A stretch of DNA of 64,000 nucleotides from an uncultured Rhodospirillaceae bacterium (GTDB lineage: Bacteria > Pseudomonadota > Alphaproteobacteria > Rhodospirillales > Rhodospirillaceae). The stretch is from positions 1 to 64,000 of the forward strand of contig CALSLN010000017.1 in the NCBI GenBank assembly GCA_943787205.1. Direction: 5' to 3'. Position 1 is the stretch's first letter. The number at the start of each line of letters is the position of its first letter. Under the pieces are notes generated by a model that saw only the letters and a list, made by a program, of their open reading frames with translations, did not search any database and had not been told where the DNA came from. Shown in pieces: positions 1 to 9,390 of this stretch. Made by a program: the position numbers and the translations under genes.

Positions 1-55
1 GAGCGAACGTCTGCGCTATGACAGAGCCCTCATCAAAAGGACCTAACGGAATAAC

Positions 56-835
56 ATGATCAAGATTGCAACGTGGAATGTGAATTCCGTTAAGGCTCGC
101 CTGCCCAATGTCCTTATCTGGCTTAAGGAATTCGCGCCAGATGTCGTCCTTCTCCAAGAAATTAAAACCGTCGACGAGGGGTTTCCCCGGATGGAGATCG
201 AGGATCTCGGCTATACCGTCGAAACCCATGGTCAAAAGACCTACAACGGCGTTGCGATCCTCTCCAAATCGGGCATCGAAGACGTCGAACGAGGCCTCCC
301 TGGAGATGATGAAGACGTTCAGGCGCGTTATATCGAAGGAACAGTCTTTGGGTCCGTTCGAGTGGCCTCCATCTACCTGCCAAATGGCAACCCGATCGAT
401 ACCGAGAAATTCACCTATAAGCTTGGCTGGATGGACCGCCTCTATGAGCACATCAAAACCCGCCTCACCCTAGAAGAACTGTACGTTTTTGGAGGCGATT
501 ACAACGTCATCCCTAATGATGACGACGTCTACAACATCGCGGCCTTCGCCAAGGATGCACTTGTCCAACCGGAATCTCGTGCCCGGTTCCAGGCCATCAA
601 AAATCTCGGGCTAACCGACGCTTTGCGTAGCTTTAACCATGCGCCACACCAGTATTCCTATTGGGATTACCAGCGCGGAGCCTGGCAAAAAGATAACGGA
701 TTATTGATTGACCACCTTCTCCTAACACCGCAAGCCGCAGACCGGCTCAAAGATGCAGGTATCGACAAAGGTCCCCGCGGCAAGGAAAAAGCATCCGATC
801 ACACGCCAGTTTGGTGCGTGATAGACGAACCGTAG
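56..835 (+). CDS. xthA: Exodeoxyribonuclease III (AP endonuclease family)
   Basis: This 259-residue protein is a full-length exonuclease III of the endonuclease/exonuclease/phosphatase fold, which cleaves DNA 5' of abasic sites and degrades one strand of duplex DNA during base excision repair in the cytoplasm. Visible family marks are the opening IATWNVNSVKARL, the metal-binding Glu in LLQEIKT (about residue 35), the active-site GGDYNVIP (about 146-153) and the C-terminal SDHTPVW (about 246-252). The ATG at 56 follows a weak purine-rich ACGGAA. It is the first gene in the window and its upstream partner is not visible. An AT-rich gap of 96 bases separates it from the next gene. The family assignment is secure; the operon context is unknown. 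Confidence 0.94.
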   Translation: MIKIATWNVNSVKARLPNVLIWLKEFAPDVVLLQEIKTVDEGFPRMEIEDLGYTVETHGQKTYNGVAILSKSGIEDVERGLPGDDEDVQARYIEGTVFGSVRVASIYLPNGNPIDTEKFTYKLGWMDRLYEHIKTRLTLEELYVFGGDYNVIPNDDDVYNIAAFAKDALVQPESRARFQAIKNLGLTDALRSFNHAPHQYSYWDYQRGAWQKDNGLLIDHLLLTPQAADRLKDAGIDKGPRGKEKASDHTPVWCVIDEP

Positions 836-931
836 CTTGTGTTTTTTTCAATGTATCACATTAATTAATACTCCTATATTGTTTTAAATAATTTTTTTGT
901 AATTTATAACTCTTGTTATAGGACTTGCGTT

Positions 932-1855
932 GTGACCAAAACCACCGTCTCCCGCCGCACCTTTACCGCGCTATCAGCCGCTACGGCCGTCTCCATAGCC
1001 ACACAGAACCCTGGCCTGGCTGCTACCAAGATGATGACCCGCCCTATCCCATCGTCTGGTGAGCTCTTGCCCGTGATCGGCTTGGGCACATCCAGCTCCT
1101 TCATCGTCGATCGCTCGGATACAGATGGGATGCAACAGCGGAAAGCCGTGATTCAAACCCTGCTCGACAACGGTGGAACACTCATCGATACGGCGCCCTC
1201 CTATCGCGGGTCTGAAGGTGTTGTCGGTGATTTGGTCAAAGACCTGGGTCTAGGAGATCAAGCCTTCCTCGCTACGAAGGTTCGCAAAGAGGGTGCAGCC
1301 GAAGGGTTAGAGGAACTAAACGGCTCATTTGAGCTCCTTCACAGCGACACCATCGACCTCATCCAGGTCCACAACCTGGTCGACACCGACCGCAAGCTGG
1401 GAACCATGCGAGAATGGAGGGAAGCTGGCCGCTACCGCTATATCGGCATCACCCATTGGCGGCCTGGTGCCCAAGAGGCCTTAGCCCCGGTGATGGAGCA
1501 GGAAAAGATCGATTTTGTTCAATTCCAATACAACATTGAGGAACGGAGCGCAGAAGCCAGTTTATTGCCTTTAGCGGCTGAACGCGGCATTGCCACCCTC
1601 ATTAATGTTCCCTTTGGCCGTGGACGCCTGTTTCAACAGACAGATGGAAAAGAGATTCCTGAATGGGCTGCGGAATTCGCGGAAAGCTGGGGCCAGTTCT
1701 ACCTAAAATTCATTCTCTCCCATCCCGCCGTCACGTGCGTCATTCCTGCGACAAACAAGCCGCACCATATGGCCGATAATGCTGGAGCAGGCACGGGACG
1801 CCTACCAGATGCCAAGGAACGAAAGCAGATGATTGAGTTCGTGGAGAGTATTTAG
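932..1855 (+). CDS. Tat-exported aldo/keto reductase
   Basis: A 307-residue aldo/keto reductase-superfamily oxidoreductase, expected to use NAD(P)H to reduce a carbonyl substrate that cannot be named from sequence. The N-terminus carries a twin-arginine signal (SRRTFTAL, then a hydrophobic Ala/Thr-rich stretch and GLAAT), so the enzyme is probably exported folded to the periplasm. The catalytic set is visible: Asp and Tyr in IDTAPSYRGSE, Lys in ATKVRKE and His in QVHNLVD. The start is GTG at 932, chosen because it places the Arg-Arg motif at the N-terminus. It converges with the PAS-domain gene, with only three bases between the two stop codons. AKRs are usually cytoplasmic, so the Tat signal is the notable trait; exported members are known. 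Confidence 0.88.
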   Translation: MTKTTVSRRTFTALSAATAVSIATQNPGLAATKMMTRPIPSSGELLPVIGLGTSSSFIVDRSDTDGMQQRKAVIQTLLDNGGTLIDTAPSYRGSEGVVGDLVKDLGLGDQAFLATKVRKEGAAEGLEELNGSFELLHSDTIDLIQVHNLVDTDRKLGTMREWREAGRYRYIGITHWRPGAQEALAPVMEQEKIDFVQFQYNIEERSAEASLLPLAAERGIATLINVPFGRGRLFQQTDGKEIPEWAAEFAESWGQFYLKFILSHPAVTCVIPATNKPHHMADNAGAGTGRLPDAKERKQMIEFVESI

Positions 1856-1858
1856 CTC

Positions 1859-2413
1859 TTAAGAAGCCTTCATAAGCGGGGCATCAGCTGGCAAACCAGC
1901 GCCGACATCGACCCACTCTTTTCGCTGAAAGTGCAAAATGTCCTGGATGCGCTCACCCTTCTCTGTGGGCTCCAGCATATTATGATAGCGGGCTATTCTA
2001 AATCGGTTAGGCTCGCCCAAATTTATAGGCAATGTCACCATTTCCCAGCCAACGACGCGACCAGACGTCGTTCTTAGCGTGGAAACTTCCCATATACCGC
2101 ATGGTTTAAACGCACATTTAAGCATGTCTGTCGTCAAACGGTTTGCTTGATCTTCGTCGATAAACTCGCGCACCTCTTTACCAGTCAAATCGACTTTCCA
2201 AAGGTCCACGAGGCCCGTACCGAATAGAACCACGGTGTTGTGGTTGTCTGTGGTCACATCGTTGAAAGACACGAAGGGCTGACTCACAGGATCAACGTTA
2301 TCTAGGAAGTCTTCTGACGTTGGTATGTCTTCACCAATGCGCAAAGAGAGCCAGTGCCCAACAAATGCTGTGGCTTTTTCCGATATCTCGCCCTGGGTCT
2401 TAATTTCGACCAT
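1859..2413 (-). CDS. PAS domain protein (PAS_5-type)
   Basis: A 184-residue soluble protein resembling the PAS_5 family that is widespread in Alphaproteobacteria. The PAS-like core covers roughly residues 50-165, with the segment VVLFGTGLVDLWKVDLTGKE followed by a beta-rich region ending WEMVTLPINLGEP and RIARYHNML. No output domain (kinase, GGDEF, HTH) is attached, so it may act as a stand-alone sensor or a partner of another regulator; this is inference. The C-terminal HFQRKEWVDVGAGLP is typical of the family as I recall it. It lies 86 bases downstream of ilvD on the same strand, and that gap holds nested inverted repeats. Function beyond PAS-type sensing is unknown. Confidence 0.72.
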   Translation of the reverse strand: MVEIKTQGEISEKATAFVGHWLSLRIGEDIPTSEDFLDNVDPVSQPFVSFNDVTTDNHNTVVLFGTGLVDLWKVDLTGKEVREFIDEDQANRLTTDMLKCAFKPCGIWEVSTLRTTSGRVVGWEMVTLPINLGEPNRFRIARYHNMLEPTEKGERIQDILHFQRKEWVDVGAGLPADAPLMKAS

Positions 2414-2435
2414 GCAAAAGTGTAGCCCGGAGCCG

Positions 2436-2477
2436 CCAGGTGCGTAAATGATTTACGCGTGAGGTCAGTGCACCTGG
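2436..2477. repeat. Nested inverted repeats between ilvD and the PAS gene
   Basis: CCAGGTGC (2436-2443) pairs with GCACCTGG (2470-2477). Inside lies a second palindrome, GCGTAAAT (2442-2449) with ATTTACGC (2451-2458) around one central base. The two structures share bases 2442-2443, so both cannot form completely at once. Neither is followed by a T-run on the minus strand. The position is just upstream of the PAS gene start, which fits an operator or a processing structure better than a classical terminator. Confidence 0.6.
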
Positions 2478-2499
2478 TGAACTGGAGTAAATAGCCCCG

Positions 2500-4239
2500 T
2501 TAGATGTCAGCGTAAACGTGCGTTTCCGCCTTGCCGCCCGGATGTGTCACTGCCCCGTCTTTGGCATCTCCAACGGTCTGAGCATATTTCCACAAAGCCC
2601 CAGATTGGAAGTCATGGGCCCTTGGCGCCCAGGCAGATCGACGTTTCGCAAGATCCTCATCGCTGACTTCAAGCTCAATGGTGCCCTCATCCGCGTCCAT
2701 GGCAATCATGTCACCATCCTCAATCAGCGCGATTGGGCCACCCACGGCCGCTTCAGGGCCCACGTGCCCAACACAAAAGCCACGAGTTGCGCCAGAAAAG
2801 CGGCCATCTGTGATCAGGGCCACCTTGTCCCCCATGCCCTGCCCATAGAGAGCAGCCGTGGTGGAGAGCATTTCACGCATCCCCGGTCCACCGCGTGGTC
2901 CTTCGTAACGAATGACCAGAACCTCACCTTCTTTGAAAGTCTTATTTTCAACGGCGGCAAAGGCGTCTTCTTCACAGTCAAAACAACGGGCTGGGCCGCG
3001 GAAGGTCAAATTCTCCATGCCAGCAACCTTAACGATGGCGCCTTGGGGCGCGAGCGAGCCCTTTAGGCCCACAACGCCGCCTGTCGGCGAGATTGGGTTG
3101 GAAGTGGGGCGAATAACATCCTGATCCTCTGGGAATTTCACGTCTGCCAGATTTTCCGCCAGGGTTTTGCCACTGACCGTGATGCAATCGCCATGTAGAT
3201 AGCCACCGTCGAGCAAGGCTTTCAGGAGCACCGGCACACCGCCAATGTCATAGACATCCTTAGCGACATAGCGGCCGCCAGGCTTTAAATCAGCGATATA
3301 TGGCGTTCTCTTAAAGATCTCGCAGACATCGTCGAGGTCGAACTTGATCCCGGCCTCGTGGGCAATCGCCGGGAGATGAAGACCACCGTTGGTCGATCCA
3401 CCGGACGCAGCAACAACCACAGCCGCGTTTTCGAGAGCTTTCCGCGTCACGATATCACGTGGGCGTAAGCCGGTTTCGAGTAGACGCATGACCGCCTTCC
3501 CTGATTCTTCACCAAACTGATCGCGAGATTCATAGGGTGCCGGAGCGCCAGCGGACCCTGGCAAGGCCAGGCCCATCGCTTCAGACACACACGCCATCGT
3601 ATTGGCGGTAAATTGCCCGCCACAGGAGCCCGCGGACGGACAGGCAACGCATTCCAGCTCAAACAAGTCTTCGTCGCTCATATTTCCGGCAGAATACTGA
3701 CCAACTGCCTCGAACACATCCACAACAGTGACGTCTTTTCCCTTAAACGTGCCGGGGAGGATCGATCCGCCGTACATGAATACGGACGGAACGTTAAGAC
3801 GCAGCATGACCATCATCATGCCCGGCAGAGACTTGTCACAGCCCGCTAGGCCCACAAGGGCATCATAAGAGTGGCCGCGCATCGTGAGTTCGACGGAATC
3901 AGCAATAACATCTCTAGAAACCAGCGACGACTTCATCCCGGCATGGCCCATCGCAAGGCCATCCGTCACAGTGATGGTCGTAAACTCCCGCGGCGTGCCC
4001 CCGGCTTCGATAACGCCTTTTTTCACGGATTGAGCCTGGCGGCTCAGGGAAATATTACACGGTGCGGCTTCGTTCCAGCAGGTCGCAACGCCAACGAAGG
4101 GACGGTGAATTTCTTCTTCCGTCATACCCATAGCGTAATAGTACGACCGGTGCGGAGCCCGCTCGGGCCCTTCCGTTACGTGGCGCGAGGGCAGTTTCGA
4201 TTTATCAAAAGAATTCGTCTTCTTGGCATCGTCTGGCAT
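2500..4239 (-). CDS. ilvD: Dihydroxy-acid dehydratase
   Basis: A 579-residue IlvD/Edd-family enzyme that dehydrates 2,3-dihydroxy-isovalerate and 2,3-dihydroxy-3-methylvalerate to the 2-oxo acids in valine and isoleucine synthesis. Iron-sulfur cluster and active-site motifs are intact: [12 protein letters not shown] (about 52-63), [11 protein letters not shown] (about 133-143), [16 protein letters not shown] (about 204-219) and the C-terminal [19 protein letters not shown], which carries the conserved catalytic-site Ser. Its length is close to the usual 550-620. It is not beside other ilv genes here. The next gene on the same strand is the PAS protein across inverted repeats. An IlvD relative acting on sugar acids is possible, but the motif set and length favour branched-chain synthesis. 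Confidence 0.95.
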   Translation of the reverse strand: MPDDAKKTNSFDKSKLPSRHVTEGPERAPHRSYYYAMGMTEEEIHRPFVGVATCWNEAAPCNISLSRQAQSVKKGVIEAGGTPREFTTITVTDGLAMGHAGMKSSLVSRDVIADSVELTMRGHSYDALVGLAGCDKSLPGMMMVMLRLNVPSVFMYGGSILPGTFKGKDVTVVDVFEAVGQYSAGNMSDEDLFELECVACPSAGSCGGQFTANTMACVSEAMGLALPGSAGAPAPYESRDQFGEESGKAVMRLLETGLRPRDIVTRKALENAAVVVAASGGSTNGGLHLPAIAHEAGIKFDLDDVCEIFKRTPYIADLKPGGRYVAKDVYDIGGVPVLLKALLDGGYLHGDCITVSGKTLAENLADVKFPEDQDVIRPTSNPISPTGGVVGLKGSLAPQGAIVKVAGMENLTFRGPARCFDCEEDAFAAVENKTFKEGEVLVIRYEGPRGGPGMREMLSTTAALYGQGMGDKVALITDGRFSGATRGFCVGHVGPEAAVGGPIALIEDGDMIAMDADEGTIELEVSDEDLAKRRSAWAPRAHDFQSGALWKYAQTVGDAKDGAVTHPGGKAETHVYADI

Positions 4240-4369
4240 AGCTCGTCGTCCTGCAATATCGGCTTGAAGCCTATAGGTAAGTACATAGTGAAGAGCCGGT
4301 TTTAGGCCACTTATCAGGATTTCGCCAGTGTAATGAAGGCCCGTATTGCTCAGACTGAGTCGCTAGGAC

Positions 4370-5995
4370 TCAGACCGCTAGCTTGCTTTCCATACGGGCA
4401 CTTGCCTCACGCAGGACCTCAGTCCAGTCGCCCTGGGAGCGTAGAAGCGTGATGTCGCCATACCAAGGTGACGTTTCTCCGTCGTCAAACCAATACCAAG
4501 GGCGCCCATATCCCTGTGGAATCATCGCCACAGTGGGACGGCCAAGCCCGCCCGCCATATGCACAGCCGTATTTGAGGTTGAGATCACAACATCCATCGC
4601 GGCGACCAGCGCAGCAAATCCATCAATGTCATTGGTCAGGTTCAGGTCGGGGACCGTCGCGATCTCAATGCCAGCGTCCTCCTTGATAGACGCCAGTTCC
4701 TCGGTCGTATCCCCGTACTGCAGCGAGACCAGACCGAAAGGTTGGGCTTTGAAAAACTCTAGCCAATCCGTGTTCAGGTCGGAGCTCTTCTGATCGCCAA
4801 CGATAGGGTTTTTACTGCGCCAAGACATACCAATCAGCGGCCGGTCAGGATATCTGCTTGATAATTGCGCCCTATATTCAGATACACGTTTTGCATCCGG
4901 GATGAGAAAGGCCTGTGGATCAGGAAAACAGGCCATATCGGGCCTGAGCACAGCACCAAGCTCACTGAGACTGGCTTGCATATCAGCAGGCCTAAGCGAT
5001 TGACCATCGTCCCTGAGTTGCTCAAGAGACACCACGCTCATTTTTGGGAATGAGCGCTGTAGCAATGCGACCAAACGAGGATCACAGGCGAACGTCAGCG
5101 CGCCAACGCGATCGATCGCCTCTTGCGCAAGCCCTGCCGTCAAAATTTGCTCGCCTAGACCCTGATCCGCCCAGACAACAAGGTGCTTACTTGAGAGGTC
5201 CTCACCAGCCCAATACGGGGCTTTCATGGCATGCTGCCAGCTCCAGTATTCCTTATTATTTTTGAGACGTGCCGCGTAATCCGTCCAGCCTTGTCCGAAG
5301 TTACGGCGCGACAAATTGATCAAACCACGCCGGTGTAAAGCGCGTCTTGAATCCACGCCGCGCTCGCTTTGTCGCGTTAGAATTTCAATCGCCCTATCGA
5401 GGTCTCCTCGACGCTCTGCCAGGAGGGAAAGGTTCCAAAGGCCAGACGGACTGTCCGGATCATTCATCACGGCTTTGGTGAAGGCACCCTCTGCACCAGG
5501 GATATCGTTTTTTTCAAGGCGGCGCTCTCCAAGCAAAGCCCAGGCCGTCGATCGACGGGGCTCCAGGTCTATCGCTCTATTGAGCGCCCACACGGACTCA
5601 TCCAATTTTTCCGCATTGGCGAGATAGATCCCATGACGTTCGTGAAGTTCCGCAATATCACCGCGCTGAGAAATCGCGTCTTCCATGCACTCTATCGCCT
5701 GAGGCCATTTTCTCAGTGCAGCATGAGCCGATGCCAAATGAACCAAAACGGCCCCTTCGTTCGGTAGCGCTTCTTGGGCTTTTAAAAAATGACTACGCGC
5801 GTCTTTAGGAAGATCCGACGCCAAGGCGATGCGACCGAATAAAATATTGTCCCAAGGGCCAAGGTTATATTTCTCAAGCTGAGCGGCGAGTTCTTTGGCC
5901 GTCTTAAGATCACCAGAGTCCAATGCCGCTTCCGTACGCTCTCGCAAAGCAGCGTGCGGATTTGGATTAGGCGTGTGATCTGCTGATTTCGTCAT
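4370..5995 (-). CDS. TPR protein with glycosyltransferase-like C-terminal domain
   Basis: 541 residues. The N-terminal half (about 10-230) is a run of tetratricopeptide-like helical repeats, for example LVHLASAHAALRKWPQAIE and WALLGERRLEKNDIPGAEGA, forming a protein-binding scaffold. The C-terminal half (about 260-530) resembles a GT-B/GT9-like domain: WADQGLGEQILTAGL, then GMSWRSKNP, then the nucleotide-site-like STSNTAVHMAGGLGRPT. Proteins of this architecture are often annotated only as TPR proteins, and acceptor and donor are unknown. No signal peptide is seen, so it is probably cytoplasmic. A small inverted repeat (CTGAGTC at 4355 and GACTCAG at 4367) overlaps the stop codon. A second, unrelated TPR-glycosyltransferase lies at 10169. 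Confidence 0.7.
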   Translation of the reverse strand: MTKSADHTPNPNPHAALRERTEAALDSGDLKTAKELAAQLEKYNLGPWDNILFGRIALASDLPKDARSHFLKAQEALPNEGAVLVHLASAHAALRKWPQAIECMEDAISQRGDIAELHERHGIYLANAEKLDESVWALNRAIDLEPRRSTAWALLGERRLEKNDIPGAEGAFTKAVMNDPDSPSGLWNLSLLAERRGDLDRAIEILTRQSERGVDSRRALHRRGLINLSRRNFGQGWTDYAARLKNNKEYWSWQHAMKAPYWAGEDLSSKHLVVWADQGLGEQILTAGLAQEAIDRVGALTFACDPRLVALLQRSFPKMSVVSLEQLRDDGQSLRPADMQASLSELGAVLRPDMACFPDPQAFLIPDAKRVSEYRAQLSSRYPDRPLIGMSWRSKNPIVGDQKSSDLNTDWLEFFKAQPFGLVSLQYGDTTEELASIKEDAGIEIATVPDLNLTNDIDGFAALVAAMDVVISTSNTAVHMAGGLGRPTVAMIPQGYGRPWYWFDDGETSPWYGDITLLRSQGDWTEVLREASARMESKLAV

Positions 5996-6056
5996 AACTC
6001 AGAAAGTCTGGCCTCGGGTGACGTGTCTCGCAAGCGAGAAAAACCTCATGTGCTGA

Positions 6057-8714
6057 CTAAACAGACTCAAGGCGGCTCAGCGCTTCTAGTACTTTGGCCT
6101 TCGCATCTTGAGCCGCGGCCACCCGTGCCTTGTTCTCTTCGACGACTTCAACCGGCGCTTTCGCAACAAACCCGGCATTGCCTAATTTTTTCTCTGTTTT
6201 GGCAATTTCGGCGTCATGCTTGTCGATCTCTTTTTGGAGACGCTTGCGTTCCTGGTCGAGGTCAATCACCCCAGCCAACGGCAGAAGAAGGGTCATGGAG
6301 CCAACAACGGTCTGAATGGCACCAGACACATCGTAGTCGTCGCCAACACAAACTATGGACTCAAGACGTGCATTTGCGGAAATTAGCGCCCGATGTGACT
6401 CAAATCTGGCTTGGTCGGTATCACTCGCGCCTTTAACACTGAGCTCTAATTTAGATTTTGGTGGCACATTCATTTCCGCACGAACGGACCGCACGGCTGA
6501 AATCAACTCAACCACCCAATCCATCTCGGCCTGCGCATCTGGCGCGGATAGACCTTCATAGTCAGGCCACTCGCCATTGATCAGAGAGTGTCCACGGTTC
6601 TCGTCGATACGGCGCCATAGCTCCTCTGTGACGAAGGGCATGATGGGATGGGCAAAGATCAAAATTTGATCAAGTGCCCACGCAGCTGTCGCTCTGGTTT
6701 CAGCTTTTGCGGCTTCATCATCGCCCTGAAAAACGGGCTTGGCGAACTCTAGGAACCAATCGCAAAACGTATGCCAAGTGAAGTGGTAGAGCGCGTCTGC
6801 CCCTTCATTAAATCGGTAGGCCTCGATTGAAGCAGCCACAGCATTGCCAGCTTCGGCAGCCTTGCTGACGATCCAACGATTGAGCGTCGACGTCACGGTC
6901 GACGGATCAAACGCATTTGATGGAACGCATTCATTCATTTCGCAGAAGCGCGCCGCATTCCAAATCTTAGTGATGAAATTCCGATACCCCGCGATGCGTT
7001 GCTCGGCCAACTTGATATCCCGGCCCTGAGCCGCCATGGCCGCCAATGTGAATCGAACGGAATCCGTGCCGTACTTATCGCAAAGTTCAAGGGGATCCAT
7101 GACGTTGCCCTTAGACTTGGACATCTTCTGGCCCTTCTCGTCTCGTACCAGCGCGTGAATGTAGACTTCCTTGAACGGCACCTCACCCATGAAGTGAATG
7201 CCCATCATCATCATCCGGGCGACCCAGAAGAATATAATATCGAAGGCGGTCACAAGAACATCGCCAGGATAATAACGATCTAGCTCTGGTGTTTTATCTG
7301 GCCAACCAAGCGTTGAGAAAGGCCAAAGGCCGGAGGAGAACCAGGTATCGAGTACATCTTGATCTTGAGTAAGCTCTTTATCTTCACCGTAGTGACTCTT
7401 GGCAGAGGCGATGGCCTCAGCCTCGGTTTCTTCAACGAAGATATGCCCATCTGGTCCGTACCACGCCGGAATACGATGACCCCACCACAGTTGGCGAGAC
7501 ACACACCACGGTTGGATATTGCGCATCCATTCGAAGTAGGTGTTTTCCCATTGCTTGGGCACAAATTTCATTTGCCCCGTTTCAACAGCCTTAATCGCTG
7601 GCTGCGCGAGCGTATGAGCATCGACCGTACCATTGGTCCGTAAGCCACGGCTCGACAACAACACCTGAACGATCGCCATAGGGGATGACCATGGGGTTCT
7701 CTTCGATTTTTTCGAGAAGCCCCGCCTCTTCCATATCCGCCACAATCGCTTTTACGCGCTTCAAAGCGGTCCATACCGCGATATTTTTCCGGCGCATTCT
7801 CATTCAGCGCCGCGTTCTCATCGAGCACATTGATGCGTTCTAAATTATGACGCGTGCCAACCTCGAAATCGTTGAAATCATGGGCTGGTGTAATCTTAAC
7901 CGCGCCGCTGCCCTTTTCCGGGTCTGCATAGTCATCAGCAACAATTGTGATGCTGCGACCAACCAGAGGCAGAACACAATTTTTCCCTACGAGATCAGTA
8001 TAGCGCTCGTCATCAGGGTGAACCGCGACAGCCGTATCACCGAGCATTGTCTCTGGCCTGGTGGTACCGACCGTGATGGTAACGCCGTCCATTCCCTCTA
8101 CAGGGTACTTGAAGAACCACATGTTGCCCATGGTCTCACGTTGTTCCACTTCCAGATCAGAAATCGCGGTGTGAAGCTTTGGGTCCCAATTCACCAACCG
8201 CTTGTCGCGGTACATGAGACCTTCCTTATGGAGCTGAACGAAGACCTTGGTGACAGCTTTCGATAAACCGTCGTCTAGCGTGAAGCGTTCTTTTTTCCCA
8301 GTCCGGCGATGCGCCCAAACGGCGCAATTGGCGAATGATGCTGCCACCAGATTCCTCTTTCCAGTCCCAGACCTTCTCAACAAACTTTTCGCGGCCCAGG
8401 TCCCGACGATGGATGCCCGCTTCTGCCAACTGCCGTTCCACGACCATCTGCGTCGCGATACCTGCGTGATCTGTGCCCGGCTGCCAGAGTGCATCCCTAT
8501 CCCGCATCCGACGGTAGCGGATCAAGACGTCCCTGAAGCGTAAACGTCAAAGCGTGGCCGATATGGAGGATGCCCCGTCACGTTGGGCGGTGGCATCATT
8601 ATCGTTGTAGGGCGCCTTATTTGAATCCGTATCTGCGGCAAACGATCCAGATTGCTCCCACTCGTCGTAGAGCGTTTCTTCCACATCAGCAGGATTATAG
8701 GTTTTTTCAAGCAT
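6057..8714 (-). CDS. valS: Valyl-tRNA synthetase, interrupted by six +1 frameshifts
   Basis: Class I valyl-tRNA synthetase, charging tRNA-Val in the cytoplasm. Reading across frames gives about 883 residues. Seen in order are the N-terminus [29 protein letters not shown], the HIGH signature within [10 protein letters not shown], editing-domain sequence, [15 protein letters not shown], the KMSKSKGNV loop and a C-terminal coiled coil ([16 protein letters not shown]). Six single-base insertions break the frame between about 7640 and 8620, each in a run or doubled base, for example six A where five are needed at about 8293 and four A where three are needed at about 7761. The 6057-7640 part is one clean frame. 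As the only valS visible, it is more likely a consensus error than a dead gene. Start ATG is at 8714. Confidence 0.9.
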
Positions 8715-8862
8715 CGGTATGAACTTCGCGTTTTAAAACAGGTGTTTATCTAGGGTTGGGTTTACCGCTGCACGCCCGAAAGCGCAACGCCGCTGGGCGC
8801 TTAAAGTGCACCGTTCGAAGGATGGCTAATTCAACAGCACAAACCAACCGCCTGAGTTGCCT

Positions 8863-8889
8863 GGCCCAATGGCAATTCAACCCTTCACG
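8863..8889. other. Hairpin in the valS / Cys-rich gene intergenic region
   Basis: TGAGTTGCC (8863-8871) pairs with GGCAATTCA (8881-8889), one G-T wobble, around the nine-base loop 8872-8880. It sits in the 295-base divergent gap between valS and the Cys-rich gene, 120 bases before the latter's ATG. There is no T-run on either side, so a terminator is unlikely. It could be an operator or leader structure. The rest of the gap (8715-9009) holds only overlapping short frames on both strands without family resemblance. Confidence 0.4.
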
Positions 8890-9009
8890 AATGAGTGACA
8901 TAACGGGAATGTTAGCCGTCTGCCCGCATGAAAGGCCTACTGTTTGGCCCAGCTGCTCCAGCCCTGGGGTGGCCTGACAACGTGTCAAACCAGTTTAGGA
9001 AACGCCAAT

Positions 9010-9369
9010 ATGACGACGAAAAGATCTCGTATGCTTCGAAAAGCGATCGCCCCCGCCGTTCTCGGTGCCGGTGTAGTCATGTCCGGTGGACTTATTGAGC
9101 CCGGGTCGGCTCGGGCCGCTCTTGCCGGTCTTGAGCAGCAAACGACCCTACCAATGGCAAAGCAAACAAACATGCAACTGGCACAAGCCAAGGGTTGTTG
9201 CGGCGGATGTTGTGCGGCTAAGTGTGGTGGATGTTGTGCCGCTGACTGTGGCGGCTGCTGTGCAGCAGCTTGTGGCGCTGATTGCGGCGGATGTGGCGGC
9301 TGCGGCGCTGATTGTGGCGGTTGCAGCGCTGATTGTGGCGGATGTGGCGGTTGCTGCGGCGGCGCTTAA
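9010..9369 (+). CDS. Secreted Cys/Gly-rich small protein, unknown function
   Basis: 119 residues starting at ATG 9010, chosen because AGGA lies nine bases upstream and the start yields a Sec-type signal: basic MTTKRSRMLRK, a hydrophobic core, then likely cleavage near GSARA-ALAG. A short linker ends in LAQAK. The remaining 59 residues are low complexity and hold 20 Cys, mostly as CCGGCC and ADCGGC units spaced by Ala, Gly, Asp or Lys. Such a tail could bind metal ions, form a disulfide mesh or be a modified peptide. It differs from HvfA-type EGKCG repeats, and no DUF692, DUF2063 or YcaO partner is adjacent. The next gene, a His-rich DUF6969-like protein, starts 21 bases downstream. I recognise no named family; function is unknown. 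Confidence 0.8.
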   Translation: MTTKRSRMLRKAIAPAVLGAGVVMSGGLIEPGSARAALAGLEQQTTLPMAKQTNMQLAQAKGCCGGCCAAKCGGCCAADCGGCCAAACGADCGGCGGCGADCGGCSADCGGCGGCCGGA

Positions 9370-9390
9370 GATACAAGGTTAACTGAGTAT

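Noticed and set aside
7640-8640. Programmed frameshifting or recoding in valS
   Set aside because: Six shifts in short runs with no stimulatory structure, in a gene never known to use recoding, fit errors far better.
8746-8988. Short frames on both strands before the Cys-rich gene
   Set aside because: They overlap each other almost exactly, lack ribosome sites and resemble nothing known.
9181-9369. Tandem repeat or CRISPR-like array
   Set aside because: The repetition comes from codons of the Cys/Gly-rich protein (TGT/TGC GGC), with no spacers of constant length.
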